Assembly (NCBI GenBank): GCA_050330855.1
Contig: JBHJNL010000007.1
Span: forward strand, 1-64,000
Direction of reading: 5' to 3'
DNA length: 64,000 bases
Origin: RCC1774 sp050330855
GTDB taxonomy: Bacteria > Cyanobacteriota > Cyanobacteriia > Thermosynechococcales > Thermosynechococcaceae
Below the pieces are notes generated by a model. That model made no database searches. It had not been told where the DNA came from and saw only the letters and a list, made by a program, of their open reading frames with translations. This document shows positions 1-8,770 of the stretch, in pieces (position 1 is the stretch's first letter; every line of letters starts with the position of its first letter). The position numbers were made by a program, and so were the translations under genes.

Positions 1-119
1 AAGAATAAGGCTTCCAGCCCTCAATAGGCACATATACTTCGTACCTTCCTAAAGAGGGTAAATCTTGATATTCCTCGCCACATATAGGACTCAGCCATCC
101 TTACCTATGGGGCACTACC

Positions 120-929
120 GGGAAAGGCTTTGATATCAGTAATTTGCGATACATGCGACGGTTTTATTTGGCGTTTCCAATTCGCGACGCACTGCGTCCT
201 GATTTGAGCTGGACGCATTACCGTTTGCTGCTGAAGGTAGACAGTGAGGTAGCACGTCAGTGGTACATGCGAGAAGCAAGCTCAGAAGGGTGGTCTACCC
301 GAGCGTTAGAGCGGCAGATTAACTCGTTTTATCATGAGCGGCTGCTGTCGAGTCAGGATGAAGTCCCAGTGAGAGCAGAGGCAAAGCAGAACGCTCGGGC
401 ACTCTCCCCCAGAGATGTATTGAAAGATCCTTACGTGCTGGAGTTTTTGGAGCTAGGAGAGCATCAGAGTTTTACAGAATCAGAGCTGGAGTCTGCTTTG
501 ATTGAGCAATTGCAGGCATTTTTATTGGAGCTGGGTAAAGGGTTTTCGTTTGTGGCGCGGCAGCGTCGCATCACGCTAGGCGGAGAGCACTTTTATGTGG
601 ATTTGGTGTTCTACAATTACCTGCTGAAATGCTTTGTGTTGATCGATTTAAAGCTCGGCAAACTGCTCCATCAGGACATTGGCCAGATGGATACCTATGT
701 ACGGCTGTATGAGGAGCGGTTTCGACGGGAAGATGATAATCCCACTATCGGTTTGATTTTGTGCGCGGAGAAAAATGAGGCGATCGCAAAATACTCCGTC
801 TTAGCTAATGGAAAACAGATATTTGCATCGAAATATCGCCTTGTTTTGCCGACGGAGGAAGAACTAGAGCAGGGATTGAAGGCAATAGAAGCAGAAATTG
901 AGCATGAGCGTCTAGACAATAAGGACTGA
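120..929 (+). pseudogene. 5'-truncated DUF1016/YhcG-family PDDEXK nuclease
   Basis: The readable protein matches the C-terminal two thirds of DUF1016 (YhcG-like) proteins. It has the junction GKGFDISN-LRYMRRFYLAFP followed by a PDDEXK nuclease fold with FYVDLVFYN and FVLIDLKLGK, whose D and D-x-K residues fit the active site. Intact family members have roughly 60-100 further residues before GKGF. Here the frame is open upstream only to a stop at 66-68, and residues before 120 do not resemble the family. A TTG at 144 could start a 261-residue product, but conserved residues lie upstream of it, so it is probably not a native start. YhcG proteins are often linked to restriction or mobile loci. 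I call it a remnant, possibly still expressed. Confidence 0.7.
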
Positions 930-1133
930 TAGATTTTGGTTCAGTATTTGGACAAGTCGTTTGTATTCCCGTCAGCTCAAAATAGCCATTTTCAGGGGCT
1001 TCTCACACTAGTTTCCCAATTGTGATGGAGGAATTTAGACATTTACAGACGTTACTCGGGTACGGACTGGGTACGAGCCGATAATGAGAACTAGTATAAT
1101 CTAGTCAGGCCAACGGTTTTCTGAGTTTTACGA
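930..1133. other. non-coding spacer before the tRNA fragment
   Basis: No convincing open frame, terminator or repeat was found between the nuclease remnant and the tRNA-like sequence. A short palindrome-like run with the word CTAGT occurs at about 1090-1105. The stretch may be the end of an integrated element. Confidence 0.4.
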
Positions 1134-1180
1134 CATCGTTCGGGACGAAGGGGCCGTGGGTTCGAATCCCGCCATCCCGA
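1134..1180 (+). tRNA. 3' half of a tRNA-Pro(CGG) gene (likely att-site fragment)
   Basis: The sequence folds as an anticodon arm (stem CATCG/CGAAG with one mismatch, loop TTCGGGA, anticodon CGG). A five-base variable region, a full T arm (GTGGG, loop TTCGAAT, CCCGC), the 3' acceptor strand CATCCCG and discriminator A follow. No D arm or matching 5' acceptor strand (CGGGATG) lies upstream, so this is only the 3' half. Such fragments are typically left where an integrase has used the 3' end of a tRNA gene, with the intact copy at the other end of the element. The truncated nuclease gene to its left fits that reading. An intact tRNA-Pro(CGG) is not in this window. Confidence 0.75.
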
Positions 1181-1329
1181 TATTGGACTGCCCCGCTCAC
1201 ACAAGTGCTATCCCCAAAGCGTTTGTGTGAGCTAAGAGAGACAGTTTCTGCCCCATATAACCCTGAAGGTCTTGCCGTGTGACTCCGCTGCGATTGCCGT
1301 CGCTGTGTTGCTGCCGCAGTCCACTTCCG

Positions 1330-2106
1330 TTAATGGAAATGCCGATGAACGAGAGTTGCCCCTGACTGATCGGTGGGCAGTAGCAATACCTCACTCACGT
1401 TGACGTGGATCGGTCGGGTGGCGCAAAACAAAACCACATCGGCCACATCTTCAGGGGTGAGAGGGTTTAAGTTCTTGTAGACCTGCTTGGCTCGATCTGT
1501 ATCACCACGAAAGCGCACCTCGCTAAACTCTGTTTCCACCAGTCCAGGATCCACGGATGATACTCGCACTGGTGTTCCGAGTAAATCCTGCTTCAGTCCT
1601 GCTGAGATGGCTCGAACGGCGGCTTTTGTTGCACAGTAAACATTGCCGTTGGGATAGGTTTCATGTCCAGCGATAGACCCGATATTGATAATGTGACCTT
1701 GTTGCCGCTCCACCATCCCTGGTACAAGAGCGCGAGTCACGTACAGCAGCCCCTTAACGTTGGTGTCGATCATCTCTTCCCAGTCTTGAATGCTGCCCTC
1801 ATGGAGCTTGGTCAGACCCCGGCTAAGACCGGCATTATTGATCACAATATCGATATTAGACCAAGGCTCTGCTAGAAAGCCAAGCCGGGTCTCGACTTGG
1901 GTGCGATCGCAAACATCCAGTGGCAGCACCAGCGTCTCGATCCCAAACTCGTTCTGAAGATCGACGGCCAGTTTTTTTAAGCGGTCTTCTCGTCGAGCCG
2001 CGAGAATGAGGTTGGTGCCAGCCACCGCGCAGGCTTTGGCACAGGCTTGTCCAATGCCACTACTTGCCCCAGTGATGAGAACGATTGAATTTTGAATGGA
2101 TACCAT
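1330..2106 (-). CDS. YdfG-like short-chain dehydrogenase
   Basis: A classical SDR of 258 residues, predicted to be an NADP-dependent oxidoreductase of the YdfG (3-hydroxy acid / serine dehydrogenase) type. Visible motifs are the Rossmann TGASSGIG near the N-terminus, NNAG at about residue 90, the catalytic Ser in NIGSIAG and the YCATK Tyr-Lys pair, then PGLVETEF. The C-terminal region with VSEVLLLPTDQ is like that of YdfG homologues. It starts at ATG 2106. It is a single gene facing left, 26 bp from the toxin gene downstream of the antitoxin. The substrate cannot be fixed from sequence. Confidence 0.85.
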   Translation of the reverse strand: MVSIQNSIVLITGASSGIGQACAKACAVAGTNLILAARREDRLKKLAVDLQNEFGIETLVLPLDVCDRTQVETRLGFLAEPWSNIDIVINNAGLSRGLTKLHEGSIQDWEEMIDTNVKGLLYVTRALVPGMVERQQGHIINIGSIAGHETYPNGNVYCATKAAVRAISAGLKQDLLGTPVRVSSVDPGLVETEFSEVRFRGDTDRAKQVYKNLNPLTPEDVADVVLFCATRPIHVNVSEVLLLPTDQSGATLVHRHFH

Positions 2107-2131
2107 GTCTGCCTTATCTAAGTTGCCAGTG

Positions 2132-2392
2132 TTAGCTCAGCAGTTTGTCATAGTCCGCATGGCTCCCGATCCAAAACCACTGCACACCCCTGCTTACGGG
2201 AATACCAAGCGCACGATAATTTAAGCCAACGCGAACGCTACAGTACTTGCCTTTGTAAATTGGCTTGAAATGTAATGATGGATATCGAGGATCGCGCTTG
2301 AGAAGATCATAATTTTGGCGGGCTAGCTGTTGAATCTCAGAGGGTAGTTTGTCAAAACACCGCCAGAACTTACTAGAGGTAAAGTGCCTCAA
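2132..2392 (-). CDS. RelE/ParE-superfamily toxin
   Basis: An 86-residue basic protein with the compact RelE/ParE fold pattern: an N-terminal helix pair (SEIQQLARQNYDLLKRDP) then beta strands with SVRVGLNYRALG and a terminal WFWIGSHADYDKLL. Family members cleave mRNA on the ribosome (RelE) or poison gyrase (ParE), and the sequence does not decide between them. The H-x-x-Y-D-K-L-L ending is common in the RelE/HigB-like group. The start is a TTG whose TG overlaps the antitoxin stop (TTGA), indicating translational coupling. It is the second gene of a two-gene toxin-antitoxin cassette. Confidence 0.8.
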   Translation of the reverse strand: MRHFTSSKFWRCFDKLPSEIQQLARQNYDLLKRDPRYPSLHFKPIYKGKYCSVRVGLNYRALGIPVSRGVQWFWIGSHADYDKLLS

Positions 2393-2613
2393 ATCTCTTG
2401 GGCCTTGCCAGCTTCATACTCAGTGATGGCTTCAGTTGCAAGCTCGTCTAGCTTCCCTGCGGCGGCATCAGCTTCAATTTGCTGATCCCATACATTTGCA
2501 TCAAATGCAGCAAACCAGCTTCTAAAACGGACCAACTGCTCTGGAGAAAGTTTCTCTACAGCTCTCTCTAAGGATTCAACATCAGTCGTAGGACTCAACT
2601 TACTTTGCCTCAA
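2389..2613 (-). CDS. cognate antitoxin of the RelE-like toxin
   Basis: A 74-residue acidic protein directly upstream of and overlapping the toxin gene by 4 nt. It has no clear ribbon-helix-helix or HTH motif. It contains a hydrophobic/aromatic helix (LSPEQLVRFRSWFAAFDANVW) and an acidic C-terminal half ending ITEYEAGKAQEI, resembling small antitoxins common in cyanobacterial RelE cassettes. Annotation as antitoxin rests mainly on position, size and charge. The start is a TTG at 2613. The lack of a recognisable DNA-binding domain means autoregulation is uncertain. Confidence 0.7.
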   Translation of the reverse strand: MRQSKLSPTTDVESLERAVEKLSPEQLVRFRSWFAAFDANVWDQQIEADAAAGKLDELATEAITEYEAGKAQEI

Positions 2614-2719
2614 TAGTCTAAAAAGAGAGGGCTAGATCTATCTCGCTGCTGTGATACAGATACCTAACGCTAATTTAGCACTGGCCTTATGACTTGCTGC
2701 AATTTTTTAATGGATCAGA

Positions 2720-4357
2720 TCATTGTATTGTCGCCAGAAGCGGAGCGGCACCTAGTAAGGTCTGAGTATAGGGATGCTGGGGCGCGGTGAAAATCTGGTG
2801 AGTGGGACCGATTTCGACAATTTTACCTTGGTTCATCACGGCGATGCGATCGCAAAAGAACCTCGCCACCCACAGATCATGGGTAATAAATAAATAGGTG
2901 AGCTGAAACTCCTCCTTGAGTTCTTGCATCAGCTCTAAGACCTGGGTTTGAATACTGGCGTCGAGCATACTGACCGGTTCATCGCAGATGACCAGCTTGG
3001 GATGGGTAATCAGGGCGCGTGCGATCGCAACCCGCTGCTGCTGTCCCCCCGACAAATCACCCGGATACCGATAAAGATAGTCCGCTGCCGGGGTCAGACC
3101 CACCCGCTCCAGCATGGCGTTCACCTTGCCTGGGGCGGTTTCTGGCGTGGCTAAGTTATGAATGAGCAGGGGTTCTGCAATTCCTTTGCCCACCGTCATC
3201 AACGGATTCAAGCAGGCCAGCGGATCTTGAAAGATCATCTGTAGCTCCCGGCGATAGCCGCGCACCTGCGCGGTGGTGAGACCGGTTAAATCAGCCCCAT
3301 CAAAGACAACCGATCCTGCCGTCGGTCGCACGAGCTGCAAAATCGTGCGAGACAGCGTACTTTTACCGCAGCCTGACTCTCCCACTAACCCCACAATTTC
3401 ACCGGGGTAGATATCAAGGCTGACATCATCCACCGCCTTAATGGTCTGCGGAGGGCCAGACAAAAATCGACCCACTAGCCCAGAAGAGAGCGTATAGTAC
3501 TGCCGTAGTTCTTTAATACTGAGGAGGGGCTGCGGCAGCTCCGCTTGGGCCTCAATAGTAAGGCTGCTGGCCTGGAGGTCTCGGGCCGCCTGCACGAGAG
3601 ACTGCGTGTAGGGATGTTGGGGCTGAGTTAACAATGCTTGGGATAGACCCATCTCCACTATTTTGCCCTCATACATGACCGCGATGCGATCGCAATATTC
3701 ACTCACCAGCGCCAAGTCATGGGAAATCAGAAGCAGCCCCATCTGCCGCTCTGCGCATAGGCGGGTCAGTTCATCTAAAATCTGAGCCGCCACCGTTACA
3801 TCGAGGCTAGTGGTGGGTTCATCCGCCACAATCATCTTGGGATCGAGTAATAGGGCCAAGGCGATCGCCACCCGCTGTCGCATGCCGCCACTGAACTCAT
3901 GGGGGTACTGCCGCCACCGCTCAGCAGGAATGTTAACGGCGGCCAGGGTCTCCAGTGCCTTCGTCTGGGCCGCTTGGCCCGATAGCTGAGGCTGATGGGC
4001 CTGCAGCGTTTCTAGGCAATGATGCTTGATGGTCATCACCGGGTTCAGGCGAGTCATCGGATCCTGAAACACGAGGGCAACTCGTTCGCCGCGAAAGTGA
4101 CGCAGTTCAGATGCCGACAGTTCGAGAACAGACTGTCCCTGAAATTGAATATCGCCTTCGAGAGCGCTGCCTCGGGGCAGCAGCCGCATAATCGCTCGCC
4201 CAATCGTTGATTTGCCGCACCCTGATTCACCCACAAGACCGATGCGATCTCCGGCCGCAATGCTAAGCGATACCCCATCCACCGCAAACTCTTGTGCCGT
4301 TCGGGACTGGGGATAGGCCACCCGCAGGTCATCAATACAGAGCAATGTTTCAACCAT
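2720..4357 (-). CDS. fused double ABC ATPase of a peptide/nickel-type importer (DppDF-like)
   Basis: One polypeptide carries two complete oligopeptide-type ATPase modules, as in YejF/GsiA. Walker A GESGCGKST occurs at about residues 43-51 and again at about 325. The signatures are FSGGMRQRVA and LSGGQQQRVA, and the Walker B segments end in ADEPTTSLD and CDEPVSMLD. Each module ends with the QHPYTQ motif of the oligopeptide-binding subfamily. It would energise uptake of peptides or similar small solutes. A TTG allows 9 more residues (to 4384), but ATG 4357 (MVETLL) is the better start. The permease at 5106 and binding lipoprotein at 15754 are plausible partners, although the three genes are not one operon. 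Confidence 0.9.
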   Translation of the reverse strand: MVETLLCIDDLRVAYPQSRTAQEFAVDGVSLSIAAGDRIGLVGESGCGKSTIGRAIMRLLPRGSALEGDIQFQGQSVLELSASELRHFRGERVALVFQDPMTRLNPVMTIKHHCLETLQAHQPQLSGQAAQTKALETLAAVNIPAERWRQYPHEFSGGMRQRVAIALALLLDPKMIVADEPTTSLDVTVAAQILDELTRLCAERQMGLLLISHDLALVSEYCDRIAVMYEGKIVEMGLSQALLTQPQHPYTQSLVQAARDLQASSLTIEAQAELPQPLLSIKELRQYYTLSSGLVGRFLSGPPQTIKAVDDVSLDIYPGEIVGLVGESGCGKSTLSRTILQLVRPTAGSVVFDGADLTGLTTAQVRGYRRELQMIFQDPLACLNPLMTVGKGIAEPLLIHNLATPETAPGKVNAMLERVGLTPAADYLYRYPGDLSGGQQQRVAIARALITHPKLVICDEPVSMLDASIQTQVLELMQELKEEFQLTYLFITHDLWVARFFCDRIAVMNQGKIVEIGPTHQIFTAPQHPYTQTLLGAAPLLATIQ

Positions 4358-4432
4358 AGAGAGGTGTTTTTTTGCACAGGACAACCATCCATGTCTATCA
4401 TGAAGAAAGAATGAAAAGTTTTATTAAGCACT

Positions 4433-5053
4433 TTGACTATCAACGTTCCGCCTCATCCCTCTCAATCGCTGACAACTTGGAACCAGCTTGATGTGCTGTG
4501 GCAAGCGAGTCCGGCTCAGGTCCAACAAGGATTCTCTCATAACCGCCTCTCTCCGGCTTGGCAAATGCTGCTTTTAGGTGATGGCTCGCCGACTCGCCAT
4601 CTGCAACTATTGACGGGGGAGCCAACAGAAGTAGATGTCATTGATATGTCGCTGATTGGCTTTGATCTCGACGACGCCCCTGACTTGATTGAGGCGATTC
4701 CGGGGCCACGGCTGCGTCGGCAGGTTTGGCTGCGAACGGCATCAGGCCAACGTCTTGCCTATGCAACCTCTTGGTGGGAAGCCAGCCATGTCGATGAATA
4801 CCTCCAAAATCGATCCTTACCAATTTGGGCGAGTCTAGCACAGCTCCGTACAGAGCTATATCGAGATATTAGGACAGCCTCTCTCGGTACTTCCCCTCAG
4901 TTGGCTGCGGCCTTTGGTGAAGAAGGACCATTCTGGGGACGATACTACCTGTTTTGGCATAATGGGCAGCCCTTGACGCTGATTCACGAAGTCTTCTCGC
5001 CTCACCTTCAGAAATATCTCGATCCAGCTCAGATTCGCTCTGAGCGTCTTTAG
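4433..5053 (+). CDS. chorismate lyase-like protein (DUF98, plastoquinone pathway)
   Basis: A 206-residue soluble protein resembling the cyanobacterial DUF98/UbiC-like chorismate lyases, which convert chorismate to 4-hydroxybenzoate and pyruvate for plastoquinone head-group synthesis. Supporting segments are LSPAWQMLLLGDGSPTRHL near residue 42, a conserved RQVWLRT/ATSWW strand pair, and a C-terminal GRYYLFWHNGQPLTLIHEVFSP, which fits the family ending (R-x-Y-x-F/I plus E-x-F-x-P). It starts at TTG 4433, divergent from the ABC ATPase gene with about 75 bp between starts. It is followed 52 bp later by the ABC permease, to which it has no obvious functional tie. Confidence 0.8.
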   Translation: MTINVPPHPSQSLTTWNQLDVLWQASPAQVQQGFSHNRLSPAWQMLLLGDGSPTRHLQLLTGEPTEVDVIDMSLIGFDLDDAPDLIEAIPGPRLRRQVWLRTASGQRLAYATSWWEASHVDEYLQNRSLPIWASLAQLRTELYRDIRTASLGTSPQLAAAFGEEGPFWGRYYLFWHNGQPLTLIHEVFSPHLQKYLDPAQIRSERL

Positions 5054-5105
5054 ACCCTAAAATGTGGGGTGTTCTCGTAGAACCGCACATAGGACCACAT
5101 AACAG

Positions 5106-6275
5106 ATGAAATGGTGGCGACAGCTCAGTAAAAATGGTCTCGCTCGCTTTGGTGTGGGTGTTCTGTTGACGCTTTATATTGCGGTCATTGGCGCTGATTT
5201 TATTGCACCCTATTCGGCCTGCGATACCGCTGCCATCAACCAAGGTACCTGTGAACCGCAAACGGACGGGGCGCTCCTGCCGCCGACGCCGATTTATTGG
5301 CGCAATCAACAAACCAAAGACTGGATGGGTCCCCACGTTTACCCTACGACCCTCAGCCCCGTTGATATCAAGACAGGCAACAGAGAACTGGTCGTCGATA
5401 TCCGTCAGCCCTCTCCCATTCGGCTCTTTACGAAGGGCACACCCTACCGCATTGCTCAACTGCAGCTACCGCTTCCTACGCGCCTATCGCTCACTAACCC
5501 CAACATTGAAGCCGTCACCCTGTTACCAGGGGTGAGTTGCGATCGCCATCTTTTCGGCACCCTTGGCGAGGGCAAACTCAATCTGCTGGGCACCGATCAG
5601 CAAGCCCGCGATCAGTTTAGTCGGCTGTTATTTGGGGGGCGCATCAGCCTCAGCATTGGTTTTGTTGGAGTGCTGATCTCTTTTCCCTTGGGCCTGTTAA
5701 TTGGCGGTCTGTCGGGCTATTTAGGAGGCTGGACTGATACGATCACGATGCGATTGGTTGAGGTGCTGATGACCATCCCCAGTATTTATCTGTTGGTAGC
5801 CTTAGCCTCTGTGCTGCCGCCAGGAATATCGAGTAGCGATCGCTTTTTACTGATCGTCCTGATCACCTCATTTATTAGCTGGTCGGGCCTCGCCCGTGTG
5901 ATTCGGGGGCAAGTGCTCTCCATCAAAGAGCTAGAATTTGTGCAAGCCTCAAAGGCCATGGGCGGTCAGCCGCTGTACATCATCATTCGCCATGTGTTGC
6001 CCCAGACCGCAACCTATGTAATCATTTCAGCTACCCTAGCTATTCCCAGCTTCATCGTGGCAGAATCGGTCCTCAGTCTGATTGGTCTAGGGATTCAACA
6101 GCCCGATCCATCCTGGGGTAACATGCTCTCTCTGGCGACCAACGCCTCTATCTTGGCCCTTCAGCCCTGGCTCATATGGCCCCCAGCGGGGTTGATTGTG
6201 ATTACCGTTCTATCCTTTAATCTGCTGGGGGATGCCCTGCGAGATACGCTAGATCCACGCGGCTCTAGCTCGTAG
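5106..6275 (+). CDS. ABC transporter permease, DppC/OppC type
   Basis: A 389-residue inner-membrane permease. The first membrane helix is at about residues 14-34 and is followed by a long extracytoplasmic segment of about 140 residues. That segment contains several Cys residues and the DQQARDQFSRLLFGGRISL entry motif of the OppC family. Five further helices follow, with the EAA-like coupling loop at about 280-300 (EFVQASKAMGGQP-x-IIIRHVLPQ). It ends in the typical NLLGDALRDTLDPR. It pairs functionally with a DppB-type permease, which is not in the window. Its 3' end overlaps the convergent fcl gene by 11 bp. Confidence 0.9.
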   Translation: MKWWRQLSKNGLARFGVGVLLTLYIAVIGADFIAPYSACDTAAINQGTCEPQTDGALLPPTPIYWRNQQTKDWMGPHVYPTTLSPVDIKTGNRELVVDIRQPSPIRLFTKGTPYRIAQLQLPLPTRLSLTNPNIEAVTLLPGVSCDRHLFGTLGEGKLNLLGTDQQARDQFSRLLFGGRISLSIGFVGVLISFPLGLLIGGLSGYLGGWTDTITMRLVEVLMTIPSIYLLVALASVLPPGISSSDRFLLIVLITSFISWSGLARVIRGQVLSIKELEFVQASKAMGGQPLYIIIRHVLPQTATYVIISATLAIPSFIVAESVLSLIGLGIQQPDPSWGNMLSLATNASILALQPWLIWPPAGLIVITVLSFNLLGDALRDTLDPRGSSS

Positions 6276-7218
6276 ACTTCCCGCGAATTTGTTCAGAGTT
6301 TTGGATAAACCATTGATAGGTTTGTTCAAGTCCCTCTTTTAGAGATGTTTTAGCCCGCCATCCTGTTTTTTCTAATTTAGATAAATCTAAAAGTTTGCGG
6401 GGGGTTCCATCAGGTTTAGCGGTATCGAAAATCAGTTCCCCCTCGAAGCCGACCACTGCTTTAATCATGAGCGAGAGTTCTTTAATAGAAACCTCTTGAC
6501 CCGAACCCACATTCACAAATTCAGGATCATCATAGGACTTCATTAAAAAGATCAGCGCGTCGGCCAGATCGTCGACAAACAGAAACTCCCGCAGCGGTGT
6601 TCCGGTGCCCCAAACTGTCACAGAAGAGTCGCCCTGCAGCTTTGCTTCATGAAACTTCCGCATGAGAGCCGGAAGGACGTGGGAGTTGGCAAGATCAAAA
6701 TTATCGTTAATGCCATACAGGTTCGTCGGCATTGCTGAAATATAGTTGACGCCGTATTGTCGGGAATAATTTTCGCAGAGCTTTAGACCCGCAATCTTGG
6801 CAATGGCGTAGGGTTCATTGGTTGGCTCCAGCAGACCCGTCAACAGGGCTGATTCCGCCATCGGCTGCGGACAGAGCTTTGGATAAATACAAGAGGAACC
6901 GAGGCACAGCAGTTTTTTGACCCCATGCTGATAGGCGCTGTGAATCACGTTAGCCTCAATCATCAAATTGTCATAGAGAAACTCACCTCGATAGGTATTG
7001 TTCGCTTGAATGCCGCCAACCCTAGCCGCAGAGAGGATGACATAGTCAGGCTTGTGCTGAGCGAAAAAAGCTTCTACGGCATCCTGGCGCGTTAGATCTA
7101 GCTCACGGTGAGTTGCCGTGACTATATTGCTATATCCCTGCACCTCCAGAGCGCGCAAAACCGCACTTCCAACTAAACCTCGATGACCTGCTAGATAAAT
7201 CTTGGCCGTTGTTTCCAT
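6265..7218 (-). CDS. fcl: GDP-L-fucose synthase
   Basis: This epimerase/reductase makes GDP-L-fucose from GDP-4-keto-6-deoxy-D-mannose for surface polysaccharides. The 317-residue length is normal. It has the NADP-binding GHRGLVGSAV at the N-terminus, SSCIYP (catalytic Ser) near residue 108, YAIAKIAG (Tyr-x3-Lys) at about 137-141, and PTNLYG with the substrate loop WGTGTPLREFLFVDDLA. It lies 72 bp downstream of gmd on the same strand, so the two successive pathway steps are probably co-transcribed. Its 3' end overlaps the opposing ABC permease gene. Confidence 0.95.
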   Translation of the reverse strand: METTAKIYLAGHRGLVGSAVLRALEVQGYSNIVTATHRELDLTRQDAVEAFFAQHKPDYVILSAARVGGIQANNTYRGEFLYDNLMIEANVIHSAYQHGVKKLLCLGSSCIYPKLCPQPMAESALLTGLLEPTNEPYAIAKIAGLKLCENYSRQYGVNYISAMPTNLYGINDNFDLANSHVLPALMRKFHEAKLQGDSSVTVWGTGTPLREFLFVDDLADALIFLMKSYDDPEFVNVGSGQEVSIKELSLMIKAVVGFEGELIFDTAKPDGTPRKLLDLSKLEKTGWRAKTSLKEGLEQTYQWFIQNSEQIRGKSTS

Positions 7219-7290
7219 TGCTCCTTGTATCCTGTTGAGTGATGTTTCAAGAGAGAATCTTCTCTCTGCCGTGATGACTCTGCAGACGTT

Positions 7291-8373
7291 TTAGATCACG
7301 CGTACACCATTTGTCTGACGAACAGTGGCTCTATCATCAATCATTGCTTTTGATGGATCAGCATTAGGGGATGTTAGACCCAGTGCCTGTAGATCGGCAT
7401 CCACCATCAATTTCACCAACTCTGGGAATGTAATGCTAGGTTGCCAATCTAGGACTTGGTTTGCCTTCGCCGGATCGCCAATCAGCAGATCGACTTCAGT
7501 GGGGCGTAGATAGCGTTCATCAAAGGCAACGAAATCTTGCCACTTGAGGTTGACGTGACCAAAAGCCAACTCTAAAAATTCTTCAACGGAGTGGGTTTCG
7601 CCCGTGGCGACCACATAGTCATCAGGTTTCTCTTGCTGAAGCATTAGCCACATTGCTTTGACATAGTCCTTGGCATAGCCCCAATCTCTCTTAGCATCTA
7701 GGTTGCCCATATACAGCTTTTTCTGCTGACCAGCCAAGATGCGCGCCACCGCTCGCGTAACTTTACGAGTGACAAAGGTTTCACCTCGACGAGGAGACTC
7801 GTGATTGAAGAGAATGCCATTGCAGGCAAACATATCGTAGGACTCTCGATAGTTAATGGTCTGCCAGTGGCTATATACCTTGGCGCAGGCATAGGGACTG
7901 CGGGGATAGAAGGGGGTTGTTTCTGACTGAGGTACGGCCTGCACCTTACCAAACATTTCAGAAGAGCCGGCTTGGTAGTAGCGAACATTAATACCAGTGC
8001 GCTTGCGATAGTCTCGGATTGCCTCAAGAAGCCTAAGTGTCCCCATACCGACCGCATCGACGGTATATTCAGGGGCATCAAAGCTTACCCGCACATGGGA
8101 TTGAGCGCCCAGGTTATAGATTTCGATGGGCTGAACTTCTTCGAGAATGCTACGTAGGGTGGTGCCGTCACAGAGATCTCCATAGTGTAAGAACAGTTTG
8201 GCTTGTTCACTGTGGGGGTCTTCATAAAGATGATCAATGCGATCTGTATTGAAGGTCGAGGTTCGGCGAATAATGCCGTGGACCTCATATCCCTTTTCGA
8301 GTAAGAGTTCACTCAGATAGGATCCATCTTGCCCTGTAATGCCTGTCAGCAGACATTTTTTTGTAGAAACCAT
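7291..8373 (-). CDS. gmd: GDP-mannose 4,6-dehydratase
   Basis: It catalyses GDP-D-mannose to GDP-4-keto-6-deoxy-D-mannose, the first step to GDP-L-fucose or GDP-rhamnose. The 360-residue protein has GITGQDGSYLSELLL at the nucleotide-binding N-terminus, GDLCDG, the SSEMFG catalytic segment, YACAKVYSHW (Tyr-x3-Lys), NHESPRRGETFVTRKV and the RPTEVDLLIGDPAKA C-terminal substrate-binding segment, all standard for Gmd. It is the first gene of the gmd-fcl pair. A spacer of nearly 400 bp upstream probably holds its promoter. Confidence 0.96.
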   Translation of the reverse strand: MVSTKKCLLTGITGQDGSYLSELLLEKGYEVHGIIRRTSTFNTDRIDHLYEDPHSEQAKLFLHYGDLCDGTTLRSILEEVQPIEIYNLGAQSHVRVSFDAPEYTVDAVGMGTLRLLEAIRDYRKRTGINVRYYQAGSSEMFGKVQAVPQSETTPFYPRSPYACAKVYSHWQTINYRESYDMFACNGILFNHESPRRGETFVTRKVTRAVARILAGQQKKLYMGNLDAKRDWGYAKDYVKAMWLMLQQEKPDDYVVATGETHSVEEFLELAFGHVNLKWQDFVAFDERYLRPTEVDLLIGDPAKANQVLDWQPSITFPELVKLMVDADLQALGLTSPNADPSKAMIDDRATVRQTNGVRVI

Positions 8374-8770
8374 GCCCTGTATTTACGTCCTATAATCAGT
8401 TACTTGTCGATGACTGAGCATCAAATTTGGCGGTGTTGAAAATGTCCCAAGGTAAAAATAGAGTGGCTAATCCATGAAAGCACTCCGCAAGCTCCAATAT
8501 AACAAGCCTAATCGATAGACCTAAAGTATCACTAGTACTGATTGCTGTCTTCTCTAAGCCGTTCAACCAAGTTCTGCAAATGCTACATAGGTCACAGATT
8601 CACCATATTAATCTCACTTCAGTTTCTCTAACACTCTCTAGTTTGCTTTGATGCTGATACCGTTGTGCTATTGCTGAATTAGTTAGCGAATAACACCATT
8701 CCTGGTCAAGAGAATCTGTTGAAACGAAGTCTGCCTCCCAGTATTCAATAATAGTTCAAAACGTCAATCG
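8374..8770. other. 397-bp spacer upstream of gmd
   Basis: No open frame of convincing length or codon use, no tRNA-like fold and no clear terminator were found. The stretch lies between the gmd start and the stop of the next leftward gene, so it should contain the gmd promoter. I could not single out a credible -35/-10 pair. Confidence 0.5.
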
